From Acidimicrobiaceae bacterium (GTDB taxonomy: Bacteria > Actinomycetota > Acidimicrobiia > Acidimicrobiales > RAAP-2): DNA of 56,868 bases. The stretch is from positions 1-56,868 of the forward strand of contig PMTL01000098.1 in assembly GCA_003168075.1 (NCBI GenBank), read 5' to 3'. Shown piece by piece: positions 9,557 to 18,761 of this stretch. How positions within the stretch are numbered: the stretch's first letter is position 1; every line of letters starts with the position of its first letter. The notes below the pieces were generated by a model, which saw only the letters and a list, made by a program, of their open reading frames with translations, was not told the origin of the DNA and did no database searches. Position numbers and translations under genes: made by a program.

Positions 9557-10753
9557 TCACTCCGTGAAGGCACCGGCTGCAAAAAGTGCCTCAATGGCCG
9601 CATCGTTGTAGCCCAACAACCCTGACAAAATGTCTCGGGCGTCTTCGTTTCGTAAGGGAGCTCGGCGATACGCAACTCTTTCCAATCCCACATTGACGGG
9701 GCTGGCGACCTGTCTAACCTCTCCAAATCTCGGGTGTTCGGTAGTTACGATCATCTGACGAGTCACTGCCTGAGGGTCTTCGAGCGCTTCAGCCAGCGTA
9801 TTCACCGGTCCGCAGGGGACGCCGCAATGCCTAAGTCGCGTGAGCCAGAACGCAGAATCTTGCTTGAGAAACAACTCGTCCAAAATTGGTATGAGGAACT
9901 CTTCGTTCGCGCGTCTCGCCGAAAATGAGTCGAACCTTTGATCGTCCACCAAGTCATGGCGATCCAGTGCACCGCAAAGTCGTTGCCAAAACTTTTCCTT
10001 CGCGCACGCCACAATCATCCATCCGTCGGATGTTTCAAACGCTTGGAATGGGACAATCGAAGGGTGCGCGGAATGACGTGTCCGTTCAGAGACCAAACCT
10101 CGGTTGAGATACCAAGTTGCCGGATAGGTCAACATCGAAAGTGCTGTATCGAAGAGACTGACGTCACAGTCGGAGCCAATTCCATCGCGTCGAGCAGCGT
10201 GGAGACCAGCGAGTATCGCCAGCGCCGCGACAAGGCCGCCCGAATAGTCAACGACCGACAGTCCAGACTTAGTAGGTGGGTCAGCGGGATCACCTGTGAG
10301 GTCCATCCATCCGGCCATAGCTTGAAAGATATTGTCGTAGCCGGGCTCGGCTTTCAGGGGGCCGGTCATGCCAAATCCTGACAGGCTGCAGCAGACAATT
10401 GCGGGGTTAACGTGCTTTAGATCGTTGTACGTAATCTTGATCTTCTGCGGGACGTCGCCGCGAAGATTAGAAAACACTACGTCGCTCTGTCGTACGAGGT
10501 CCTCAAAGACTGTTCGGCCCGAAGCGTTGGTGATGTTGAGAGACAAACTTCGCTTGTTTCGGTTGAACGTCTCAAAAAAGAGACTGTCCTCTCCTTCTTG
10601 AAAAGGCGGTACGTAACGACCGATGTCTCCACCCGACTTTGGGTCCTCGATCTTGATGACGTCAGCTCCCAAATCGGCGAGGTGAACACTGCCGTAAGGT
10701 CCCGCACCAAACTGCTCTAGTGCGAGAATCCTCACATCCTCCAAAGTTCGCAT
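9557..10753 (-). CDS. Family III CoA-transferase, copy 2
   Basis: 398 residues from the ATG giving MRTLEDVRILALEQFGAGP, which aligns with the start of copy 1; an upstream in-frame TTG would add only 8 unsupported residues. Same landmarks as copy 1: ADLGADVIKIEDP, SGGDIGRYVPP, the putative catalytic Asp in GLSVVDYSGG, and a C-terminal GLLGYNDAAIEALFAAGAF. Two paralogues in one cluster may handle different acids, or different directions such as activation versus intramolecular CoA transfer. The first 250 bases downstream, before the MaoC gene, show nothing recognisable. Confidence 0.87.
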   Translation of the reverse strand: MRTLEDVRILALEQFGAGPYGSVHLADLGADVIKIEDPKSGGDIGRYVPPFQEGEDSLFFETFNRNKRSLSLNITNASGRTVFEDLVRQSDVVFSNLRGDVPQKIKITYNDLKHVNPAIVCCSLSGFGMTGPLKAEPGYDNIFQAMAGWMDLTGDPADPPTKSGLSVVDYSGGLVAALAILAGLHAARRDGIGSDCDVSLFDTALSMLTYPATWYLNRGLVSERTRHSAHPSIVPFQAFETSDGWMIVACAKEKFWQRLCGALDRHDLVDDQRFDSFSARRANEEFLIPILDELFLKQDSAFWLTRLRHCGVPCGPVNTLAEALEDPQAVTRQMIVTTEHPRFGEVRQVASPVNVGLERVAYRRAPLRNEDARDILSGLLGYNDAAIEALFAAGAFTE

Positions 10754-10873
10754 TATCTGTTCGCGTCCGTCCAGCAATGGGTACGCTCATTTCGTTGTCT
10801 CATGGGCACTCAGCGGTCGATATAGATTCAAGACGGGCGCACTCGTGAAGTTGGATCGTGACAAAGAATATGA

Positions 10874-11818
10874 TCATGTGGCCCGACCGAGTTCACGCCG
10901 TAAGAATCCCGCCTGCTCCTCTAAGGCGAGCTCGCTGAGTAAGGTTCCCGGCGCAATGATGTCGAAACCGTGAAATGTTCTAGGAAAGTGATGCAACTCA
11001 ACTGTGTTTCCCGCCAACAGCAATCGCTGGGCGTACGCAATTGCTTCGTCGCGTAAGGGATCTTCCTCCGTCGTCATAACGTAAGTTGGCGGTAAGTTGG
11101 CGAGGCATGTGGCACGGGTGACTGACGCATACGGCGATACGTTGTCGGAGTCATCACCGAGGTAGGCCATCCACATCTTGCGAGTTCGCTCGCCGTCCCA
11201 TGGAACATGTTGATAGAACTGCTCAATTGAAGTTGTCTCGGCTTGGTTGTCCAGCGCGGGGTAGATAAGCATTTGAGCCCGAAGCCAAGAGCCTTCGCTA
11301 TCGCGCGTACGAAGTGCGAGCCCGGCCGCCACTGCTCCTCCGGCACTTGCGCCGCCAACCCCGATCCTTTGGTGGTCAACATTGAGGAATTCCGTATTAC
11401 GTCGCAACCAATTCAGTGCAGTCGCTCCGTCGTCGATTGCCGCTGGAAAGGGATTTTCAGGAGCAAGTCGGTAGTCCACCGAAACGACCATGCATTCACC
11501 TCGGTTGGCAAGACGCAGACAGCGTTCGTGCTCGCTTTCCAAGCCGCCAAAAACAAACGCTCCACCATGAAAGAAAAGGAGAGCGCCGGAAGGTTTGGTT
11601 GCCGCCTCGCTGCGATATATCCGAATCGGTACCTGACAATTGTTCAAGACGGCATCTGTAACTTCGTCATGCCAACTCATGCCTGGGAGGGGCGAACCCC
11701 GTTGGGCGATTTCTTCTTCGACGAGAATGGCAGCGAGTCGACGTGTAGTTGTGATGTCATCCATATCGTTCGGAGGAGGATCGCTAAGGAATGCGGCAAG
11801 TTCACGGTCAATCGCCAT
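10874..11818 (-). CDS. HSL-type alpha/beta hydrolase (esterase or lactonase)
   Basis: 314 residues. The ATG at 11818 is chosen because GGAGGA lies 7 bases upstream on the minus strand, and because longer versions would run deep into the upstream gene. Landmarks of the bacterial hormone-sensitive-lipase family: oxyanion motif HGGAFVFGG, nucleophile elbow GGASAGG, acid TEEDPLRDEA and catalytic His in TFHGFD. It overlaps the stop of the muconolactone-isomerase-like gene by 11 bases, so the two are probably translated together, and a role in hydrolysing an ester or lactone intermediate is plausible. Substrate unknown. Confidence 0.85.
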   Translation of the reverse strand: MAIDRELAAFLSDPPPNDMDDITTTRRLAAILVEEEIAQRGSPLPGMSWHDEVTDAVLNNCQVPIRIYRSEAATKPSGALLFFHGGAFVFGGLESEHERCLRLANRGECMVVSVDYRLAPENPFPAAIDDGATALNWLRRNTEFLNVDHQRIGVGGASAGGAVAAGLALRTRDSEGSWLRAQMLIYPALDNQAETTSIEQFYQHVPWDGERTRKMWMAYLGDDSDNVSPYASVTRATCLANLPPTYVMTTEEDPLRDEAIAYAQRLLLAGNTVELHHFPRTFHGFDIIAPGTLLSELALEEQAGFLRRELGRAT

Positions 11819-12173
11819 CCGTGTCCTCCAAGGAATCGACGAATCCATTGATTTCTCGACCGATTTCGAGTCCGGGCGGTAGGCCGAGACACTGTTCGGC
11901 GAGATCGTGTCGACCAAGAGGAGTTACTTGTATATCCAAGTAGGGCCACAGCGGCAGGCTCACGATCGACTCGTGCAGGCGAGTTGCATCTGGAGCTGAC
12001 CAAATTGCACGGTTGGCGAAGCGTCCAGGAACTCGCCAGATGGCACGCAAGATGCCCTCAGCCGCTAGCTCGGTACCGCGAAGTCTTTCGGCAGCGATGA
12101 GCCGGTTTCGTTCGTCTTCGGTAATGTGAGACGGAAGCCGAACCTCAATTGCGAGTAGAAACTCCACGGTCAT
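11808..12173 (-). CDS. Muconolactone delta-isomerase-like protein
   Basis: 121 residues. The family pattern is clear: MTVEFLLAIEVRLPS at the start, AAERLRGTELAAEG, LRAIWRVPGRFANRAIW, and LPLWPYLDIQVTPLGRH near the end. Classical members (CatC) shift the double bond of muconolactone in the beta-ketoadipate pathway, but no catechol dioxygenase or cycloisomerase-subgroup enzyme is present here, so it may act on another unsaturated lactone. The ATG directly follows GAGGAG, a spacing too short to be ideal; an in-frame TTG 15 bases upstream is the alternative. Overlaps the hydrolase gene. Confidence 0.8.
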   Translation of the reverse strand: MTVEFLLAIEVRLPSHITEDERNRLIAAERLRGTELAAEGILRAIWRVPGRFANRAIWSAPDATRLHESIVSLPLWPYLDIQVTPLGRHDLAEQCLGLPPGLEIGREINGFVDSLEDTDGD

Positions 12174-12313
12174 CTCCTCAAGTTTCAATCACATCGGTGT
12201 CGCCACGTACTTGGATATTCTTCGCAATTCGCCTTCATTGAATTCTCTAAGTCGCCATCGCGATAGGGCACGTTGCTCGGTTCTTACCCAGACAAATTGC
12301 GACCAATGCATCT

Positions 12314-13480
12314 CTAGGCTGAATTTGCATTAGTACTTAAAGCTGATTCGGGAGGCGATCCCTTACCCGCAACGAAAACATCCGATTCCGGCTCCACACT
12401 ATGTTCCGGAGTTCCGCTTTTCTTCTGACCCAGGTTGGAAGTCAAGCTGACCGGTCCAACGCTTTGCCTCGCAACGTAGCTCGTTGACACAGTTTGAGTT
12501 CGCGGTGAAGTGCCCGCAAGTAGTTCGAGCATTAGTGAAGCTGCAATAACGCCAATCTCGTAGGGGACTCGGTCGATGGTAGCCAAGGGCGGAACGAGAA
12601 ATTCTGCAAGCGGCGCTTTGTCACATGTGATTAAGGAGATGTCATTGGGAATTCGTTTTCCTGCTCGCCGTAGCTCACGAAGTACTCCGACCAGAATCTG
12701 ATTACTGCCGACCACGATGGCGGTGGGTGGTTCGGCCTGAGCGAGCAGATTTGCGGTGGCTCGCTCACCGTGTTCGGCGTTGATTCTTCCTGAACGCACC
12801 GAACACAGGAGCCCTAGTTGAAGGGATATCTGGCGAAATGAGGCGGCGCGCTCGCGCGCTGGTCGAAGGCTGGCTGGTCCATTGACCAGAGAAATTCGAC
12901 GATGCCCGAGCGAGGCCAGATGGCGCACGGCTTCGGTGATACCCATGCCGTGATCAACCAGGACAGCGGACGTCGGTCCGCTAACGCGTAGGTCTCGGTC
13001 GATCAAGACGACAGGAAGACCAGCCTTATCTACCGCCTCAATGGTTTCCTGCCGATTCTCATTTGATATAGACAGCAGTAATCCGTCAACCCGGCGCTGA
13101 GAAAACAATCGGATGTGTTTGGCGTCGAGTTCGGCATTATCTATTGAATTGGCGAGCAACATCGAATAGCCGGCCGGGCGCAAACTTCTCTCAGCGCCGA
13201 GCGCGATCTCCGACATCACTGGATTGGATATGTCGCCGACAACGAAGCCGACGGTCAGCGTTTCTCCGCGTCGCAAGCTTTGAGCGAGAAGGTCTGGTTC
13301 GTAGCCCAGAGCTGCGACGGCGTCAATGACGCGGTTTCGCATTACCGCACTCACGTTGGGGTGTCCCGAGAGAACTCGAGAAACGGAAGACGGCGCGACG
13401 CCAGCTCGCTTTGCCACCTGCTGCATGCTTGTTCTACTCGCGCTGCGCCAATTGTTGCGTTTTTCTTCAGATACCGCCAC
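12314..13480 (-). CDS. LacI-family transcriptional regulator
   Basis: 388 residues, GTG start with GGAG 5 bases upstream. N-terminal helix-turn-helix (MQQVAKRAGVAPSSVSRVLS, about residues 19-38) is followed by the hinge region and a periplasmic-binding-like sensor domain (TVGFVVGDISNPVMSEIALG onward). The last 45 residues are a polar tail beyond the usual length. It begins 2 bases after the stop of enolase protein 2, so both form one transcript diverging from the ABC transporter operon. It probably binds the CG-centred palindromes at 7487, 14710, 14779, 24891 and 26800. The inducer is likely a sugar acid or sugar of the pathway. Confidence 0.93.
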   Translation of the reverse strand: MAVSEEKRNNWRSASRTSMQQVAKRAGVAPSSVSRVLSGHPNVSAVMRNRVIDAVAALGYEPDLLAQSLRRGETLTVGFVVGDISNPVMSEIALGAERSLRPAGYSMLLANSIDNAELDAKHIRLFSQRRVDGLLLSISNENRQETIEAVDKAGLPVVLIDRDLRVSGPTSAVLVDHGMGITEAVRHLASLGHRRISLVNGPASLRPARERAASFRQISLQLGLLCSVRSGRINAEHGERATANLLAQAEPPTAIVVGSNQILVGVLRELRRAGKRIPNDISLITCDKAPLAEFLVPPLATIDRVPYEIGVIAASLMLELLAGTSPRTQTVSTSYVARQSVGPVSLTSNLGQKKSGTPEHSVEPESDVFVAGKGSPPESALSTNANSA

Positions 13481-13482
13481 GA

Positions 13483-14700
13483 TTACTCCGCTCGGATTTG
13501 ATGTTGCTCTATGTACTCCATATTTAGTTGCCAGCCCAGCCCGGGTGCATCAGAGAGCACAAGTTCGCCTTCTTCGAGGGAGGGACGGTTGGCGATGAGA
13601 TTCCACCAAAACGGGTCCCGGTCAGGGTGGAAGCATTCGACGACTGAACCGTGCGTTTGGCTCGCGACGAGGTGCGCGGCCACCTGTGGTTCCTCATGGT
13701 GTCCGACGGCGACACCGTAAGAGCCTGCGATGGCGGCCATACGCCGCCAGACTGTCGGGCCTCCGGACCACGACGCGTCGAAATTACAAAAGTCGATTGC
13801 TCCGATGCTCATTAGGTTACGACAACCTACGGGTGAGTGCTCGCTCTGCCCGGCGCAGACCGGCAAAGGCCCACGCATGCGCACGTCACGCATACCTTGA
13901 GCGTCATTGTCCCAACCGACGGGTTCCTCGAACCAAATTATGTTGAGATCGGCGATTCGTTGGGCAAGTTCGATTGCTTGCGCGACGTTATATCCCTGAT
14001 TGGCATCGATGGCAATTTTGAATCCCTTTGGCGAAGCGGCGCGAGCGCGCGCGACCCGCTCGGCATCTTCGGCTGGTGAACGGCCACCGACCTTGAATTT
14101 CACGCCCGCCAGGCCCAGACTTGCGTACGACTGCATTTCCTCCTCAATTGTGCCTAAAGGATCTCCGTAGTAGCCACCGATCGCGATTAGCGGCACTCGT
14201 CGGCGGTAGCCGCCCCATAATCGCCACAGCGGCTGACCCAGAGCTTTACCCACGGCATCCCAAATTGCTGCGTCGACACCGGCTAACGCTACAAGTCCAA
14301 TTCGTCGGTCCCGAAGTATGTCGTAAGTAACCGGATAGCCCGCAAGCCAGCACTGCTCGGTGGCCATGGCGTCGAGTCCGACGATCGCCGGGGCTAATTC
14401 CGAATGGACAACTCGTTGTATTTCCATGAGGTTGACGTCCTCGTCACCCGCGTAGGCCTCACCAATGATTCCGTCGGCCGTGTACACCCGAGTAATGAGT
14501 GTTGCCCGATGCGTCATATGGTAATGGCTACCCTTGAAATCAGTAGTAAGCGGTGCCCGAATGGGAATTGTCTCAATACGGGTGATCTTGAGTGGTGAGT
14601 TATTTTCTATTTCACGGCCGCCAGAACTCGCCTCTGGAGTCAGAATATGCCTCACTGGTCTCCTCACTGTGCGCGTGTCGCACGAACGCTTAAAAGACAT
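13483..14700 (-). CDS. Mandelate racemase-type enolase superfamily protein 2
   Basis: 405 residues from the ATG at 14700 (AAGG 8 bases upstream); an in-frame TTG at 14727 is less likely. The catalytic barrel parallels protein 1: VKFKVG (KxK), IDANQGY, WFEEP, VCAGQSEHS, NFDASWSGGPT and VGHHEEPQ. It carries about 40 extra N-terminal residues relative to protein 1. Likely an acid-sugar dehydratase; two such paralogues plus a third, different one at 19930 suggest several related acids are processed. First gene of a transcript with the LacI gene; operator-like sites lie just upstream at 14710-14727 and 14779-14794. Confidence 0.85.
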   Translation of the reverse strand: MSFKRSCDTRTVRRPVRHILTPEASSGGREIENNSPLKITRIETIPIRAPLTTDFKGSHYHMTHRATLITRVYTADGIIGEAYAGDEDVNLMEIQRVVHSELAPAIVGLDAMATEQCWLAGYPVTYDILRDRRIGLVALAGVDAAIWDAVGKALGQPLWRLWGGYRRRVPLIAIGGYYGDPLGTIEEEMQSYASLGLAGVKFKVGGRSPAEDAERVARARAASPKGFKIAIDANQGYNVAQAIELAQRIADLNIIWFEEPVGWDNDAQGMRDVRMRGPLPVCAGQSEHSPVGCRNLMSIGAIDFCNFDASWSGGPTVWRRMAAIAGSYGVAVGHHEEPQVAAHLVASQTHGSVVECFHPDRDPFWWNLIANRPSLEEGELVLSDAPGLGWQLNMEYIEQHQIRAE

Positions 14701-14709
14701 GGTATTGCC

Positions 14710-14727
14710 TTGGAATATCGATTCCAA
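14710..14727. promoter_or_regulatory. LacI-type operator (site 2)
   Basis: Perfect half-sites TTGGAAT and ATTCCAA flank four bases (ATCG). The right half with the CG, CGATTCCAA, is identical to the local consensus. Lies 10 bases upstream of the enolase protein 2 start, where a repressor would block that transcript. Confidence 0.55.
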
Positions 14728-14778
14728 ACTTACCAGAAGGATGGTTCGGCGGTGAAGATGTGCGGAAAGAATGCCTCT

Positions 14779-14794
14779 TGAGATTCGATTCCAT
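14779..14794. promoter_or_regulatory. LacI-type operator (site 3, weaker)
   Basis: TGAGATTCGATTCCAT: the right half matches the consensus at 7 of 8 positions, the left half poorly. It sits in the divergent intergenic region between the lacI transcript and the ABC transporter. Confidence 0.35.
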
Positions 14795-14960
14795 TAGAGG
14801 AAATTAGCCTATATACAGCACCTTAATTCTCCATAGGCTTTCTCCTGCCTTGCATCGCAACATTCGTTTTGGTATCGTTTCCAGCACAGCATCCCGCTTC
14901 GAGTCGGGATGGAGTAAGAGACACTTGGCGAATCGTCAGGAGTAGGCGGGGGAGTAGTAG

Positions 14961-16553
14961 ATGTGCTGCGGAGTCGGTCAGGGTGGTTTTGAACTGGGAA
15001 CGCCGAGTACCTCCATCTCCGACGGTGTCGATCAGTCGGATAGGGCTGTCGACAATGGAACACCAATTATTGAGATGGTCGATATTCGGCGCAGCTTTGG
15101 CGGCCTTCAGGCTTTGAGCGGCGTAAGCCTATCGCTGCTCCCCGGAGAGATCGTTGGTCTGTTAGGTGAGAACGGAGCAGGGAAATCCACGCTTGTAAAG
15201 ATTCTTACTGGCGTGCTCGAGCCTGATGGTGGACGGATTCTGATTGATGGAGTTGCCCAACGAATATCAAATCCACGTGTCGCTAGGGAGTTCGGCATTG
15301 CAGCGACGTATCAAGAGCCGGCGGTCTTTCCCGACCTTGATGTGGCGGAGAATGTCTTTGCTGGACGCCAACCGACGCACCATGGTCTTGTCAATTGGCG
15401 TGAGATTTATCAGAAGACCGAAAGGGCATTCGCCGAAATCGGAATTGATCTAGACGTGCACGCTCCTGTCTATCAACTCGGAATCGCTGATCGTCAACTT
15501 ATTGAGATTGCGAAATCGTTGATATCCGGAGCACGCGTACTGGTTCTCGACGAACCTACTTCGGTGCTCTCTTCTCGCGAGGTTGATTCGCTGTTTGCGC
15601 TCTTGAGGTCGCTGCGTGCTCGAGGTATTTCTCTGGTATTTGTTAGCCACAAGCTCGATGAGGTGGAAGCCATTACTGACCGAGTGGCGGTACTTCGCGA
15701 TGGACGACTCATCGCCGAACGAGCCACTGCAGATGTCTCGATACCAGAGTTGATCCAAATGATGTGCGGTCGCGAGATTGGTAACTTGTACCCGACGCTC
15801 TCGCGCACGAGTGGTGAAATTCTTCTGGAAGTAAAGGGCCTTACTCGCACTGGCTACTTCCAGGACATATCGTTCTGCCTTCGCCGTGGTGAGATCCTGG
15901 GATTGGCCGGACTCGTGGGGTCCGGTCGCACTGAGCTCGCTGAAGCGATCTTCGGTATCACACCTGCAGAGTCTGGAACGATGACACTTGACGGGTACCC
16001 CTACGCGGCGAAATCGCCTCATCACGCTGTGCGTTGCGGGATCGCCTACCTGCCTGAAGACCGTCTAGCCAATGGTTTGGTTATGGGGATTCGCGTTCCT
16101 TTCAATATCACAATGACCGTCTGGGGGCGCATTGCTAATCGATTAGGTCGATTTCGCACGCGGGTCATGTACCGACAAGCGATCGATCTGGCAAAGCGGG
16201 TCCAGTTGCAAGCGGGGCGGCTGGATCAACTCACAAGCTCACTTTCTGGTGGAAACCAGCAGAAAGTGGTTTTGGGTAAGTGGCTCGCTACTGAACCACG
16301 GATACTAATTCTCGACGAACCTACGCACGGAATCGATGTTGGCACGAAGGCAGAGGTCTTGGGCATTGTGGCCGAACTTGCCAAGTCGGGAGTCGCCGTG
16401 ATCTTCATTTCGTCAGAACTTGAGGAAGTTCGCGCCATGAGCACCAGATTGATAGTGATGCGCGAAGGAAGAATCGTCGCCGAGTTTCCCACTCCTACCG
16501 AGGCACACGTCATTTTGGAGGCCGCCTCTGGCGTGCTGTCGGGGCCGGCTTAG
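14961..16553 (+). CDS. Sugar ABC transporter ATP-binding protein (RbsA/RhaT-like, two ABC domains)
   Basis: 530 residues. The ATG at 14961 has GGGGGAG 6 bases upstream; a shorter start at 15075 lacks one. Two fused ATPase domains: the first with Walker A GENGAGKST and a degenerate signature (LGIADRQLIEIAKSL), the second with signature LSGGNQQKVVLGKW and Walker B ILILDEPT. This one-strong-one-degenerate arrangement is standard for the carbohydrate uptake transporter-2 class. First gene of the operon continuing with two permeases and a binding protein, the gene set of the Rhizobium rhamnose transporter RhaSTPQ. The stop overlaps the next GTG by one base. Confidence 0.95.
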   Translation: MCCGVGQGGFELGTPSTSISDGVDQSDRAVDNGTPIIEMVDIRRSFGGLQALSGVSLSLLPGEIVGLLGENGAGKSTLVKILTGVLEPDGGRILIDGVAQRISNPRVAREFGIAATYQEPAVFPDLDVAENVFAGRQPTHHGLVNWREIYQKTERAFAEIGIDLDVHAPVYQLGIADRQLIEIAKSLISGARVLVLDEPTSVLSSREVDSLFALLRSLRARGISLVFVSHKLDEVEAITDRVAVLRDGRLIAERATADVSIPELIQMMCGREIGNLYPTLSRTSGEILLEVKGLTRTGYFQDISFCLRRGEILGLAGLVGSGRTELAEAIFGITPAESGTMTLDGYPYAAKSPHHAVRCGIAYLPEDRLANGLVMGIRVPFNITMTVWGRIANRLGRFRTRVMYRQAIDLAKRVQLQAGRLDQLTSSLSGGNQQKVVLGKWLATEPRILILDEPTHGIDVGTKAEVLGIVAELAKSGVAVIFISSELEEVRAMSTRLIVMREGRIVAEFPTPTEAHVILEAASGVLSGPA

Positions 16554-17668
16554 TGAGTAGCGCTCAGATCAAGAGCGGTAACGAAGCGGCGTCGAAGCCT
16601 GCTCTGCGTCGATTCTTTGGCAGATCCATATTCCGACGCAGCGACACGAGCCTTCTGGCACTCGTCGTGGTCATCACGCTGATTGCGGCTAGTGCACTTT
16701 CAGACTTTCGTACTCTCTCCAATATCAACAACCTGTTGAACACCACGGCTCTGATTGCGATTGTCGCGATTGGTGAAGCGGTGGTGATCCTTGCTCGGCA
16801 AATCGACCTCTCCGTAGGTGCGATTGTCGGTATTTGCGCCTACTTGGTTGGTGAAGGGTCGGGACACTTTTCGGGCCCAATTGGACCGGTCATGGGTGTG
16901 CTCATGGCCCTTGGGTTGGGCGCCGCGTTTGGCCTTGGCAACGCCGTTTTAGTCGACGGCGTGAAGATGCCCGCGATCATCGCTACTCTCGCTACGCTGT
17001 CGATTTACACCGGATTCCAGATCATTGTGAACAACGGCTCCCAGTTGTACTTGACCCAAGTACCTGCGTGGTTGGCGGGGCTGCGCGGGAATGCGTGGTT
17101 TGGGATCGGCACTTTCATATGGATTGCCGCCATCTGTCTCGTCGTCGTGAGTTTCCTCTTGAGAAAGACCAGGTTCGGCCGCGACGTCTACGCCCTCGGT
17201 TCGAATCCGGGCGCTGCCATTTACTTGGGAATTCGCGTGCGTTTGCGTACGTACCAGATCTTCGCGCTGTGCGGGGCTCTGGCGGGCCTGGGAGGACTTC
17301 TCTACGTCTCGGAATTCGGCAACGTTGATGCGACCGCGGGGAGCGGAATGAATCTGACCGTTATCGCAGCCGCAGTTGTTGGCGGAGTTAGTCTCTTTGG
17401 AGGGTCAGGCACAGCCTTGAATGCGGTACTCGGAGCGCTGCTGCTCGGTGAGATTCAGAATATTCTCGAGCTCACCCACATATCAGTTTTTGCTGAACAG
17501 ACACTTCAGGGTGCAGCGATTGTGGTTGCGGTAGCCGTTTATGCCGTTGTGAGCCACAGGTTACGTCGCCCGGTGCGACGCGAGTCAGCCAATAAGCCTG
17601 AAACAGAAGTAGCGAATGCTTTGGGAAATAGTCACGGCCACTCGACTGGGGAGACGGCGAATGACTAA
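16553..17668 (+). CDS. Sugar ABC transporter permease 1 (RbsC/RhaP-like)
   Basis: 371 residues with 8-10 hydrophobic segments in the BPD_transp_2 pattern; recognisable loops are ARQIDLSVGAIVG and AAVVGGVSLFGGSGT. The GTG start overlaps the ATPase stop (TAGTG). The N-terminal 35 residues are polar and Arg-rich, probably cytoplasmic. It likely forms a heterodimeric channel with permease 2. Confidence 0.93.
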   Translation: MSSAQIKSGNEAASKPALRRFFGRSIFRRSDTSLLALVVVITLIAASALSDFRTLSNINNLLNTTALIAIVAIGEAVVILARQIDLSVGAIVGICAYLVGEGSGHFSGPIGPVMGVLMALGLGAAFGLGNAVLVDGVKMPAIIATLATLSIYTGFQIIVNNGSQLYLTQVPAWLAGLRGNAWFGIGTFIWIAAICLVVVSFLLRKTRFGRDVYALGSNPGAAIYLGIRVRLRTYQIFALCGALAGLGGLLYVSEFGNVDATAGSGMNLTVIAAAVVGGVSLFGGSGTALNAVLGALLLGEIQNILELTHISVFAEQTLQGAAIVVAVAVYAVVSHRLRRPVRRESANKPETEVANALGNSHGHSTGETAND

Positions 17669-18683
17669 AGTCCTCAAGCTACTTATTCGCTGGGAAATTG
17701 GCCTGATCCTTCTAATTCTGATTATTTTGATTGTCGGTCAGGCAGCGGATCACGATCTCATTTCGAGCTTCAATCTGCAAACAACGTCATTGAATAACGT
17801 CGTACTACTGTGCCTGGCTTTTGGACTCACGCCGGTGATTATGACCAGTGACATCGACCTTTCAGTTGTGGGCACTCTGGCACTCGTAGGAGTCATTATC
17901 GGTGACCTTTTCGCTCACGGAATGAAGACGTGGTTGGCCGTCGCTATTGGTCTCTTCGTAGCCCTGGTCTGCGGCCTCATCAATGGCGTGCTCGTCGTCT
18001 TGTTCGATCTTCCCGCGTTGGCGGTGACGCTGGGAACCATGGGTGCTTACACCGGTGTTTCCTTCTTAATTCTAAAGGGACTAGCCATTACGTCATTCCC
18101 GAGTGTCATTGTGACTTTGGGTAGTTCAAATTTCATGGGTACTCAAGTCCCAATAGCCGTGATCGTCTTGCTCGTGATTGGTGTGCTCATGACGTACCTA
18201 TTACATGGAACCATTTTTGGAAGGTCGGTGCTCGCCATTGGCGGTAATCGACAGGCGGCATTGTTCTCCGGAATCGCCGTGAGGAGAGTTCGCATCTTGA
18301 CCTTTGTCATTTCGGGGTTCCTCGCAGGATTCGCGGGATTGCTGTTCATTGGCAACTACCAGACGGCACAGGCTGGCATGGGTGCTTCTGAATTACTACC
18401 TGCGGTCACGGCCGTCATCTTGGGAGGTGTGAGTGCCTACGGGGGAACGGGAACAGTTCCGGGAGTTGCTCTCGCGGCGGTTCTGCTTGCACTGCTGCAG
18501 TCGGCGTTGGGCTTGCACAACTTCTCGGGAGAAGGTCAGACCATTGCAGTTGGAGTGCTGCTCATCGTTGCGATTGGCATTCCACCGCTGGCACGTTCTT
18601 ATCAAGATTGGAACCGACGTCGAGGTTCCAAAGTTTTGAAGTTCGCTAGCACTAGTTCTAGTAGTGGCGAGAAGGGAGGGTAA
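17661..18683 (+). CDS. Sugar ABC transporter permease 2 (RbsC/RhaQ-like)
   Basis: 340 residues from the ATG at 17661, which has GGGGAG 8 bases upstream and overlaps the permease 1 stop by 8 bases. Multi-pass membrane protein with the family loops TSDIDLSVVGTLALVG and AVILGGVSAYGGTGT. Having two different permeases rather than one duplicated one fits the RhaSTPQ/Lsr type more than the RbsABC type. Confidence 0.93.
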   Translation: MTKVLKLLIRWEIGLILLILIILIVGQAADHDLISSFNLQTTSLNNVVLLCLAFGLTPVIMTSDIDLSVVGTLALVGVIIGDLFAHGMKTWLAVAIGLFVALVCGLINGVLVVLFDLPALAVTLGTMGAYTGVSFLILKGLAITSFPSVIVTLGSSNFMGTQVPIAVIVLLVIGVLMTYLLHGTIFGRSVLAIGGNRQAALFSGIAVRRVRILTFVISGFLAGFAGLLFIGNYQTAQAGMGASELLPAVTAVILGGVSAYGGTGTVPGVALAAVLLALLQSALGLHNFSGEGQTIAVGVLLIVAIGIPPLARSYQDWNRRRGSKVLKFASTSSSSGEKGG

Positions 18684-18761
18684 ATGCAATTCACGTTGTT
18701 GAAATACGCAGCAATGCCGTTAACTACATGGTTTTCGGTTATCTAAATGAATGGGGAAATT

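Noticed and set aside
6344-12173. A beta-ketoadipate (muconate) branch from MR/MLE proteins, CatC-like protein and hydrolase
   Set aside because: The enolase proteins have the mandelate racemase Asp/His pattern, not the muconate cycloisomerase Lys pattern, and no ring-cleaving dioxygenase is present.
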